From contig JAEETM010000143.1 in NCBI GenBank assembly GCA_016290335.1, positions 1 through 6,142 on the forward strand: a stretch of DNA of 6,142 bases, read 5' to 3'. Source of the DNA: Treponema sp. GTDB taxonomy: Bacteria; Spirochaetota; Spirochaetia; Treponematales; Treponemataceae. The notes under the pieces were generated by a model, which had not been told where the DNA came from, made no database searches, and saw only the letters and a program-made list of their open reading frames with translations. Position 1 is the stretch's first letter, and every line of letters begins with the position of its first letter. A program made the position numbers and the translations under genes. This document shows, piece after piece, positions 1-5,077 of this stretch.

Positions 1-447
1 TTCCCGCTTTTTGCAATGGTTGCCTGCGGTTTATGCGTTGCTTTCTGTATCGTTTATTTCGGACAGAATTACGCCGAGGTTCCTATAAACAGAAGTCCGC
101 TTTTCACACTTTTTGCCTGGTTTATGAGTCTTGCCATAATCGGAGGATTTGCCCGCTTCTTTAATTTTGAAAACAATGTTACAAATTGGTTCAATAAGCG
201 AAGCTGGGGACTTTACGTTTTCCATTATCTTGGTCTTTCCATTGCAGCTCTTCTAATCGGAAAATCTGAAGGCATTCCTGTATGGGCAATTTACATTTTG
301 AGCCTTGCGGCAAGCTTCGCACTGGGCTACGCGTTGAACGAGATTATAAGCCGCATTCCATTCTTCAGATGGGCTGTATTGGGAATCAGTAAGAAAAAGC
401 CCGTAAAGGTTAAAGAAACAGAAGAGAAAGACAATGTTCAAGGATAA
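1..447 (+). CDS. Acyltransferase-3 family membrane protein, C-terminal part (5' end outside window)
   Basis: The frame is open from base 1, so the true start lies upstream; the ATG at 16 is internal. The visible 148 residues contain about four hydrophobic segments (roughly fragment residues 1-20, 38-58, 74-92 and 99-118). The sequence SWGLYVFHYLG before the third resembles the late transmembrane region of acyltransferase-3 (OafA/NodX-like) proteins. The fragment ends in a charged lysine- and glutamate-rich cytoplasmic tail. Members of this family move acetyl, succinyl or other acyl groups onto sugars, lipids or peptides at the cytoplasmic membrane; the substrate cannot be told from this fragment. 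The catalytic His/Arg region of the family is normally N-terminal and so is not visible. The stop overlaps the next gene by 14 bases, suggesting co-transcription and coupled translation. Family call fairly secure; specificity unknown. Confidence 0.75.
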   Translation, partial: FPLFAMVACGLCVAFCIVYFGQNYAEVPINRSPLFTLFAWFMSLAIIGGFARFFNFENNVTNWFNKRSWGLYVFHYLGLSIAALLIGKSEGIPVWAIYILSLAASFALGYALNEIISRIPFFRWAVLGISKKKPVKVKETEEKDNVQG

Positions 448-859
448 CTTAATTCACCTTAGGAAAGTACAGAACCTCACCCAGGAAGAGGTTGCCGAAA
501 AAGCGGGTGTTTCCCGGCAGGCGGTGGCAAAGTGGGAAAGTGGAGAAACCGTTCCCGACATCGAAAAATGCCGCCTTCTTGCCGAGCTCTTCGACGTAAG
601 TCTCGATTCTCTTGTGAATTATGAACCTTCCGGCTCTGAGGATCTGGGGCTTCCTCCAAAGGGAAAGCACATGTTCGGAGTGGTAACCGTGGGTGATAAA
701 GGACAGATTGTTATTCCTGCAAAGGCCCGAAAGATTTTTGACATAAAAACCGGTGATCGCCTCTTCGTTTTGGGTGAAGAAGGGGAAGGTCTTGCCCTTA
801 TAAGTGAGGAAAAGTTTCTGGCTATGGCAGAAATGATCAGAAAGGTCGCCGGAAAATAA
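434..859 (+). CDS. XRE helix-turn-helix / AbrB-SpoVT two-domain transcriptional regulator
   Basis: This 141-residue protein has two different DNA-binding folds. Residues 6-63 are a Cro/C1-type (XRE) helix-turn-helix: LTQEEVAEKAGVSRQAVAKWESG is the typical helix 2-turn-helix 3, followed by the usual PDIEKCRLLAELFDVSLDSL. After a short linker, residues about 82-125 (VTVGDKGQIVIPAKARK, then TGDRLFVLGE) match the AbrB/MazE/SpoVT swapped-hairpin fold, which normally dimerises. It should be a cytoplasmic dimeric DNA-binding regulator. Similar small fusions are known in Firmicutes and other anaerobes; targets are not known to me. The start overlaps the end of the acyltransferase by 14 bases with no strong ribosome site, only a purine-rich GAAGAGAAAG just upstream, so translation may be coupled. 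It may regulate its own operon or the membrane enzyme upstream; that is inference. No antitoxin partner toxin is adjacent. Confidence 0.85.
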   Translation: MFKDNLIHLRKVQNLTQEEVAEKAGVSRQAVAKWESGETVPDIEKCRLLAELFDVSLDSLVNYEPSGSEDLGLPPKGKHMFGVVTVGDKGQIVIPAKARKIFDIKTGDRLFVLGEEGEGLALISEEKFLAMAEMIRKVAGK

Positions 860-869
860 GGGACTCCCT

Positions 870-897
870 TTGCGTAATCTTCGAAAAAAACTATAAT
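870..897 (+). promoter_or_regulatory. Probable sigma-70 promoter of the thioesterase operon
   Basis: A perfect TATAAT lies at 892-897, preceded by TTGCGT at 870-875 with a 16-base spacer (-35 box 3 of 6 matches, weak). Transcription would be expected to start about 6-8 bases after the -10 box, i.e. near 903-905, which coincides with the ATG at 904. There is therefore little or no room for a 5' leader. It sits in the 44-base gap after the regulator gene. Confidence 0.5.
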
Positions 898-903
898 TAG
901 AGT

Positions 904-1638
904 ATGGAAAAAAATCTTATCTTTTCGCAGGAACGCAACATTTCCTCGGCTTTTATCGACAGTTCACTTAAAATGGGAATCGCTCAGACTGTTCTTATGA
1001 TTCAGGACAATCTTACTGAGTGTTTTAATAAACTTGATTGTGATGGTGTAATCTACCGCGAAAGATATAACGCTTTTTGGGTTTTCACAAAATCAAAGAT
1101 TCATTTTGAAAAGCGCCCGACCTGGCGTCAGAAGATTGATGCTTCAACTTTCCCGATCGACAATGCAGGATTTAAGACTCACGTAAATACAGTTTTGCGC
1201 GATAAAGACGGCTCTGTTTTGATAACAGCAAATCAGGAAGCCTGTGTTCTTGATCTGGAAAAACATCGTCCGATAAAAATCACAAACCTCAATTATCCAA
1301 AAGAAGGTTTCCCGGAAGCAGCTTACAACAAACCTTTCGAAAGATTTGATTCAGATTTTACAGAAGATGATTTCAAGTACGAGCAGGTAATCCGAAGTCA
1401 GCACATCGATATGTCTCATCATATGAACAATATCGAGTACATAAAGCTTGCCCTCAACGTTTTCACAGACGATTTCCTTCTTGCTCATGAACCGGATTCT
1501 CTCGAAGTTCATTACACCGGCGAAAGCAAGGAAGGCCAGACTCTGCGCGTTTATTCCAGAACAAAAGATTCTTCAACTCAAATCATAATCAAAGAAAGCG
1601 ACAGAAGCGTATTTGAGATGAAGATTCAATTTAAATAA
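904..1638 (+). CDS. Acyl-ACP thioesterase (FatA/FatB-like, double hotdog)
   Basis: This 244-residue cytoplasmic enzyme should hydrolyse acyl-ACP to free fatty acid and ACP, ending fatty-acid synthesis. Length and layout fit bacterial members of the plant FatA/FatB family: an N-terminal hotdog (about 5-130, with RPTWRQKIDAST and LITANQEACVLDLE) and a C-terminal hotdog (about 155-244). The active-site region HIDMSHHMNNIEYI (168-180) aligns with the plant D-x-N-x-H-x-N-N motif, placing catalytic Asp at D169 and His at H173. The third position, normally Asn, is Ser (S171). E207 in TGESKEG lies where the plant catalytic Glu is found. The ATG at 904 is the first in the frame, sits right after a TATAAT box, and has no clear Shine-Dalgarno site (only AGAGT). 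The stop overlaps the next start (TAATG). It heads a likely operon with the YgjP-like and patatin genes. Family call firm; chain-length preference unknown. Confidence 0.88.
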   Translation: MEKNLIFSQERNISSAFIDSSLKMGIAQTVLMIQDNLTECFNKLDCDGVIYRERYNAFWVFTKSKIHFEKRPTWRQKIDASTFPIDNAGFKTHVNTVLRDKDGSVLITANQEACVLDLEKHRPIKITNLNYPKEGFPEAAYNKPFERFDSDFTEDDFKYEQVIRSQHIDMSHHMNNIEYIKLALNVFTDDFLLAHEPDSLEVHYTGESKEGQTLRVYSRTKDSSTQIIIKESDRSVFEMKIQFK

Positions 1639-2201
1639 TGGAAATAAACTACGTAATCCAGAAATCCAGACGACGCTCAATGAGTATCCATGTGGCAGAT
1701 GATAAAAAAGTCATCGTAAAAGTGCCGCTTGGAACTCCAACCTTTATCGCTGAAAACTTCATCAAAGAAAAGAAAGACTGGATTATGAAGCAGATGGAAA
1801 AGGTAGAAAAGCAGACCGCACTTGCCGATTCCATGGGCCCGCTCTCCGAAGAAGACATCAAACAAATTAAGAAAAAGGCGAGGGTAGTGATTCCGCAAAG
1901 GGTAGAGTACTACGCAAAACTCGCCGGTATTTCATACAACAGAATCTTTATCCGCCTGCAGAAGTCCCGCTGGGGCAGCTGCTCGGTGGACGGAAACCTC
2001 AACTTCAACTGCCTGCTTGTACTAATGCCGCCGGAAGTTCTGGACAGCGTTGTGGTTCATGAACTCTGCCACCGCCGCCACATGAACCATTCCCGCGAGT
2101 TCTACGACGAAGTGCTCCGCATTTTCCCGGATTATAAAAGATGTAACAAATGGCTCAAGCAGAACGGCGGCGTGTATTTTAAGAGAATAGAAGAATCTTA
2201 G
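1638..2201 (+). CDS. YgjP-like (M48-type, DUF45) zinc metalloprotein
   Basis: This 187-residue protein belongs to the YgjP/DUF45 family of small HExxH metalloproteins. The N-terminal half has the family opening (KSRRRSMSIHV, residues 9-19, then VIVKVPLGTP) and a helical stretch. The core is KSRWGSCS (109-116), followed by VVHELCHRRHMNHSREFY (139-156). H141, H145 and H151 are the expected zinc ligands and E142 the general base. No signal peptide or membrane segment is seen, so it should be cytoplasmic. The family is related in fold to SprT/M48 peptidases. Escherichia coli YgjP has been linked to UTP pyrophosphatase activity, but I would not transfer that function with confidence. The ATG overlaps the thioesterase stop by one base (TAATG), so translation by re-initiation is likely. 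The metal site looks complete. The association with lipid enzymes may be only operon convenience. Confidence 0.87.
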   Translation: MEINYVIQKSRRRSMSIHVADDKKVIVKVPLGTPTFIAENFIKEKKDWIMKQMEKVEKQTALADSMGPLSEEDIKQIKKKARVVIPQRVEYYAKLAGISYNRIFIRLQKSRWGSCSVDGNLNFNCLLVLMPPEVLDSVVVHELCHRRHMNHSREFYDEVLRIFPDYKRCNKWLKQNGGVYFKRIEES

Positions 2202-2223
2202 CATCTATGTTATGCTTTATAAA

Positions 2224-2230
2224 AAGGTGA
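2224..2230 (+). promoter_or_regulatory. Ribosome binding site of the patatin-like gene
   Basis: AAGGTGA lies 4 bases before the ATG at 2235 and pairs with the anti-Shine-Dalgarno end of 16S rRNA (AGGTGAT is part of its full complement). This fixes the start at 2235 rather than the internal ATG at 2253 (Met7). Confidence 0.6.
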
Positions 2231-2234
2231 TTTT

Positions 2235-3086
2235 ATGAAAAAAGGACTTGTGATGGAAGGCGGAGCTATGCGCGGCATGTTTACGGCAGGCGTTTGCGAT
2301 GTGCTTCTGGAAAATGGAATTGATTTTGATGGTGCCATCGGTGTTTCTGCGGGAGCGACCTTTGGCTGTAATTTTAAGTCTAAGCAGATTGGTCGTGCCA
2401 TCCGCTATAACAAACGCTTTTCGCACAACTGGCGCTATTGTTCCTTCCGCTCATTTTTTCTGACTGGTAATCTTTACGGTGCCGATTTTTGCTACAATCA
2501 ACTTCCAAATAAGCTTGATCCTTTTGATTATGAAACCTATGTTTCGAATCCACTAAAATTTTATGCTGTTGCTTCAGACTGCCGTACAGGCCAGCCGGTT
2601 ATTAAAGAACTCAAAACCTGTGACCAGAATGATTTGACCTGGATGCGGGCTAGCGCAAGTATGCCCCTTGTTTCTCATGTTGTAAAGATTGACGGCTACG
2701 AGCTTCTGGACGGCGGCATGACAGTATCAATTCCGCTCAAGGCTTTTGAAGATATGGGATATGAAAAGAATCTTGTCGTTCTGACTCAGCCGCAAGACTT
2801 TGTAAAAAAGCCAAGCTCATCACTTGCTCTTATGAAGTTCGCTCTTCGTAAATATCCAAAGATTTACGAAGCCATACTCAAGCGCCACGAAGTTTATAAT
2901 CAGGAAAAGGCCTACGTTTTTGAACGGGAAAAAGCCGGAAAAACTTTTGTAATCTGCCCGGAAACATCCCTTGGCATCAGCCGCACCGAAAAAGATCCGG
3001 AAGAACTGCAGCGTGTCTACGACCTGGGCCGGGCAGAGATGCAGAAAAAGCTCGAAGAACTCAGGGCATTCTTAGCCTCATCTTAA
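2235..3086 (+). CDS. Patatin-like phospholipase / acyl hydrolase (YjjU-type)
   Basis: This 283-residue protein carries all landmark motifs of the patatin family, which cleaves acyl esters of phospholipids or other lipids with a Ser-Asp dyad. The oxyanion loop is GGAMRG (residues 9-14), the nucleophile elbow GVSAG (36-40, Ser38) and the partner Asp is D159 in DGG (159-161). Order, spacing and total length match the bacterial YjjU-like subgroup, including the C-terminal region after about 180 (LTQPQDFV and a long helical tail). No signal peptide is seen; it is probably cytoplasmic or loosely membrane-associated. A good ribosome site sets the start. It follows the YgjP-like gene by 33 bases and is probably the last gene of the thioesterase operon. 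Three consecutive in-frame stops (TAA TAA TAG, 3084-3092) end it. Together with the thioesterase this suggests a fatty-acid release or membrane-lipid turnover role. The substrate is unknown. Confidence 0.88.
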   Translation: MKKGLVMEGGAMRGMFTAGVCDVLLENGIDFDGAIGVSAGATFGCNFKSKQIGRAIRYNKRFSHNWRYCSFRSFFLTGNLYGADFCYNQLPNKLDPFDYETYVSNPLKFYAVASDCRTGQPVIKELKTCDQNDLTWMRASASMPLVSHVVKIDGYELLDGGMTVSIPLKAFEDMGYEKNLVVLTQPQDFVKKPSSSLALMKFALRKYPKIYEAILKRHEVYNQEKAYVFEREKAGKTFVICPETSLGISRTEKDPEELQRVYDLGRAEMQKKLEELRAFLASS

Positions 3087-3174
3087 TAATAGGTAAATAA
3101 TATAAAACCAGAAACCGTTTTAAATTACTTGGAAAATGGAATCCTTTGTTTATGTTACGAATAGTTTGTGCAAG

Positions 3175-3219
3175 TTAGTTGTAACTAATTAATAATAGTG
3201 ATATGTTAGATAAGGCTAA
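3175..3219 (+). promoter_or_regulatory. Paired palindromes TTAG-N6-CTAA, probable operator
   Basis: Two 14-base inverted repeats of identical form lie in the 156-base gap 3087-3242: TTAGTTGTAACTAA at 3175-3188 (six paired bases each side) and TTAGATAAGGCTAA at 3206-3219 (four paired bases each side). Both are followed by T. Their centres are 31 bases apart, close to three DNA helical turns, so dimers would bind on the same face. The first covers the proposed -35 box and the second overlaps the end of the proposed -10 box and the start point, the usual geometry for a repressor. The remainder of the gap (3087-3170) is AT-rich with no gene I can support. Confidence 0.45.
3179..3207 (+). promoter_or_regulatory. 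Probable promoter of the membrane protein gene
   Basis: TTGTAA (3179-3184) and TATGTT (3202-3207) are separated by 17 bases and each matches the sigma-70 consensus at 4 of 6 positions. The expected start is near 3214, giving a leader of about 29 bases before the ATG at 3243. The -35 box is exactly the centre of the first TTAG-N6-CTAA palindrome. Alternatives in this AT-rich stretch (for example TTGTGC at 3166 with AATAAT at 3191) have poorer spacing. Confidence 0.4.
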
Positions 3220-3227
3220 TAAAATGT

Positions 3228-3235
3228 AAGAAGGA
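3228..3235 (+). promoter_or_regulatory. Ribosome binding site of the membrane protein gene
   Basis: AAGAAGGA ends 7 bases before the ATG at 3243, a standard Shine-Dalgarno arrangement that supports this start. Confidence 0.6.
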
Positions 3236-3242
3236 CAGATTT

Positions 3243-3902
3243 ATGGATAAATTATATTTTGTATTTTCCTGTTTAGGACTTGCAGGCGGTTTGCTTTGCG
3301 CTACAGGTGATATTCTTTTTGACTTGAAGGGGCCGGGTAACAAGAAGCTTGGTACTTCAAAAAATATCGACAGTAACTGGACAAAAATGGCAGACTGGCG
3401 ATTCGGCTGGTCTATTGCTCTGGCTCTTGTTGGCGACGCTCTTGTTTGTCTTGGTTTTTATTCTCTTGGAATGCAGATTGCAGAATGCAAACCAGTGCTG
3501 GGATATCTTACTTTAGGCTTTGGATACTTTGGTTCTTTTGCCGGAATCCTTATTCACACTCTGTGCTGTCTCCAGGCTTTGATATATAAGGGAGCTATGA
3601 AAAGGGGCTCACTCGAAATTGCAGATGATATTCTGGAAAAGATTTACAAACAGGTTACCGTGCCATTTTTTACAGGTTACATCAGTTTACTGGCACCAAC
3701 ATTTACAGTGATTATTGCAATTGTGACCGGTGCCCTTGTGGTGCCAAAAATCTGCGTGATTTTAAATCCTCTTGTTTTTCTGATTTTTGGTATAACTTGT
3801 CGTAAAATCAATCCCGTAAAGTTTCAGGATTTACCGGGAATCATAATGCCAAGCCTTGGTCTTGGAATGTTCGGACTTATTGGGATGCTGAATCTTCTTT
3901 AG
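3243..3902 (+). CDS. Six-helix integral membrane protein of unknown function
   Basis: This 219-residue protein is very hydrophobic with about six predicted membrane segments (roughly residues 3-24, 55-78, 84-112, 140-167, 168-186, 197-218). After the first helix comes a conserved-looking polar stretch, GDILFDLKGPGNKKLG (22-37), ending in a loop with SNWTKMADWRFGWS. These resemble an uncharacterised membrane family (I think DUF6796), but I am not certain of the family number. No transporter, enzyme or receptor motif is recognisable. The second helix holds a buried acidic residue (GDAL) and the third Gly- and Cys-rich elements (CCLQALIY). The start is supported by AAGAAGGA. It stands alone between its own promoter with a paired operator and a strong downstream hairpin, so it is probably a single-gene unit under a dedicated repressor. 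The regulator is not obviously adjacent. Confidence 0.7.
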   Translation: MDKLYFVFSCLGLAGGLLCATGDILFDLKGPGNKKLGTSKNIDSNWTKMADWRFGWSIALALVGDALVCLGFYSLGMQIAECKPVLGYLTLGFGYFGSFAGILIHTLCCLQALIYKGAMKRGSLEIADDILEKIYKQVTVPFFTGYISLLAPTFTVIIAIVTGALVVPKICVILNPLVFLIFGITCRKINPVKFQDLPGIIMPSLGLGMFGLIGMLNLL

Positions 3903-3904
3903 AA

Positions 3905-3927
3905 TATTGCTGGTCAGAAGAGCAATA
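3905..3927 (+). other. Small hairpin just after the membrane protein gene
   Basis: TATTGCT (3905-3911) and AGCAATA (3921-3927) form a perfect 7-bp stem with a 9-base loop, beginning 3 bases after the stop codon. It is followed by ATATTTG, not a real T run. It may protect the mRNA 3' end or be a weak first terminator ahead of the stronger hairpin at 3938. Confidence 0.4.
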
Positions 3928-3937
3928 ATATTTGAAT

Positions 3938-3981
3938 TTACATATAATTTGAAAGTTAATAACAAATTATATGTAATTTTT
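3938..3981 (+). terminator. Long AT-rich hairpin plus T run, probable intrinsic terminator
   Basis: TTACATATAATTTG (3938-3951) pairs perfectly with CAAATTATATGTAA (3963-3976) over 14 bp around an 11-base loop, followed at once by TTTTT (3977-3981). Stem plus T run is the form of a rho-independent terminator, though only two pairs (C3941-G3973 and G3951-C3963) are GC, which is weak for the class. It lies in the 144-base gap after the membrane protein gene and before the next promoter. A regulatory-protein binding site is the alternative. Confidence 0.65.
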
Positions 3982-4007
3982 CTTAAAAATATTAGGGAAA
4001 CAGGTAT

Positions 4008-4026
4008 TTAGTATGATAGTTACTAA
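4008..4026 (+). promoter_or_regulatory. Inverted repeat enclosing a -10-like box upstream of the ATC hydrolase gene
   Basis: TTAGTA (4008-4013) and TACTAA (4021-4026) form a 6-bp inverted repeat with 7 bases between. TATGAT (4012-4017, 5 of 6 to the -10 consensus) overlaps it; TATAAC at 4027-4032 is an alternative -10. No convincing -35 box is seen at the right distance (3989-3994 reads ATATTA). The outer TTAG/CTAA ends recall the palindromes upstream of 3243, but the spacing differs (11 versus 6 bases between them), so a shared regulator is only a possibility. Confidence 0.3.
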
Positions 4027-4046
4027 TATAACGGTGGAGAATATCA

Positions 4047-4685
4047 ATGATTACAGAAAATCTAAAAAACGAATTGAATAAAAAAACTCGCAAAGTATTG
4101 AAAAGCAAAGAGTCTTTTAAGACTGAAATGGCAAACAGTTTTTCTTCTTCTGATATTGAAAAAATCTGGACTGATGCTGAGCGTCACCTTTTTGAAATGT
4201 ATGCCGGGCATACAGATTTACCGGAAGGTGTGAGGGCTCATACAGATAATTTTATATTTCCAGCAGCGGCGATTTATCTTGCAATGAAAGAAGTTGATAA
4301 AGATGCCGCTTATGAAATTATGAAAAAAGTCATGGCGGAAAAATCGGGTAAGTTTGGGAAAACGCTTGCAAAGTGGTGTAAGATTCCAGGTTTCAAAAAA
4401 TTCTTTCTTAGTATGTGGGATACAATAAGTCACAAATCTTTCAGCGAAAGTTCGGGATTTGAGAATGTCTTTTATCCGAAAGAGAAGGGCTGCTTCCGCA
4501 TGGATATTACCCAGTGTCCTTATCACACCTATCTTACAGAAGCCGGCTGTCCGGAACTGAATGTACTTTTCTGCGAAAATGATGTTCACTCTTACGGTAA
4601 TCTGCCGGGCCTTAAGTTTACAAGAACAAAGACAATTGGCGCTGGTGACGAGCTTTGCGATTTTAAGATGGAGCTGGTGAAGTAG
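4047..4685 (+). CDS. L-2-amino-thiazoline-4-carboxylic acid hydrolase family protein
   Basis: This 212-residue protein matches the ATC hydrolase family. In Pseudomonas the named member opens the ring of L-2-amino-thiazoline-4-carboxylate on the way to cysteine; most members in anaerobes are uncharacterised, so the substrate here is uncertain. Residues 1-135 are helical with a loosely conserved core. The signature part is C-terminal: RMDITQCPY (151-159), AGCPEL (166-171), LFCENDVHSYGNLPGLKF (174-191), TIGAGDELCDFKM (196-208). Cysteines 157, 168, 176 and 204 and the adjacent acidic and histidine residues are candidates for catalysis or metal binding. No signal peptide; cytoplasmic. The ribosome site GGTGGAG (4033-4039) ends 7 bases before the ATG. 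It looks intact, with its natural C-terminus. Its stop overlaps (TAGTG) the GTG of a damaged AraC regulator that may once have controlled it. Confidence 0.85.
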   Translation: MITENLKNELNKKTRKVLKSKESFKTEMANSFSSSDIEKIWTDAERHLFEMYAGHTDLPEGVRAHTDNFIFPAAAIYLAMKEVDKDAAYEIMKKVMAEKSGKFGKTLAKWCKIPGFKKFFLSMWDTISHKSFSESSGFENVFYPKEKGCFRMDITQCPYHTYLTEAGCPELNVLFCENDVHSYGNLPGLKFTRTKTIGAGDELCDFKMELVK

Positions 4686-5077
4686 TGCAAGAAGCCTTTC
4701 AACTTTTTTTTGGTAACGGAGATTTGCAGCTGTCGGCTGGTGAAAAAGATTTGTGTGGTAACGTAATCATTCTTGAAAATGATATTGAACATAAGGCCCC
4801 GGATGGTGAAATTGCTTTTTTCCTTTTTGTAGATCCCACTTCACATTTTGCAGGAGAAGTTCAGCTTTCCAAGTTGAATCTGGACGAACGTATTTTACAG
4901 ATTCTTCATAATGTTGATAGCTTTAAGCACCTGGGCGCCCGTGTAAGTGAGCTTGCAGATAAATACAGTTACTCAGAAAGTTATCTTACACATCTTTTTA
5001 AAAAAGAAACCGGGATTGCACTAAAAAGTTATCTTTTGATGCGGCATTCCCTGTCGTGTTCACGGTTTTACGATTGA
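4685..5077 (+). pseudogene. AraC-family regulator remnant, truncated at both ends
   Basis: The reading gives 130 residues from a GTG overlapping the previous stop. Residues about 4-66 resemble the late part of a cupin-type sensor domain as found in small AraC regulators: AFQLFFGNGDLQL, then VIILENDIEHKAPDGEIAFFLFVDPTS. Residues 86-108 are the first helix-turn-helix (RVSELADKYSYSESYLTHLFKKE), continuing TGIALKSYLLMR to residue 120. An AraC DNA-binding domain needs about 100 residues and a second helix-turn-helix (GF.S.SHF..FK); here the match stops and ten unrelated residues lead to a TGA. At the front, the start and early strands of the sensor domain, including the usual H.H before AFQL, are missing. 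The linker between sensor and DNA-binding parts is also shorter than usual. The frame is open only back to 4667, after a TAA. A translated short product is conceivable but should not bind DNA normally. Paralogue-like to the regulator at 5508 only at domain level. Confidence 0.65.
5036..5046 (+). other. Probable deletion junction between two genes
   Basis: Up to about 5044 the AraC frame reads the family sequence SYLLMR. From 5040, in the frame starting TGC GGC ATT, the sequence reads CGIPCRVHGFTIDKK, typical of a transglutaminase-like domain just after its catalytic Cys region. That second frame is closed by a TGA at 5037-5039, so homology to one family ends within a few bases of where homology to the other begins. 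The overlapping bases (TGCGGC, 5040-5045) could be the short repeat at which the deletion occurred. Confidence 0.6.

Noticed and set aside
434..859. The XRE/AbrB protein as an antitoxin
   Set aside because: AbrB-fold antitoxins usually sit next to a small toxin gene. The neighbours here are an acyltransferase and a thioesterase, so a plain regulator is more likely.
2211..2216. TATGCT as a -10 box for a separate patatin promoter
   Set aside because: No -35 box occurs at the right distance, and the 33-base spacing to the upstream gene fits operon expression.
3103..3122. TAAAAC...GTTTTA inverted repeat after the patatin gene as a terminator
   Set aside because: The stem is only 6 bp, AT-rich, and not followed by a T run. 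It is too weak to call.
3136..3192. A possible 18-codon peptide (ATG at 3136) in the gap before the membrane protein gene
   Set aside because: Its GGA lies only 3 bases from the ATG, it has no recognisable sequence, and it runs through the proposed operator and -35 box. Chance open frame in AT-rich DNA is more likely.
4218..4589. A 123-codon open frame on the minus strand inside the ATC hydrolase gene
   Set aside because: It lies wholly within a gene with clear family motifs, has no recognisable protein features, and is a shadow of the codon pattern on the plus strand.
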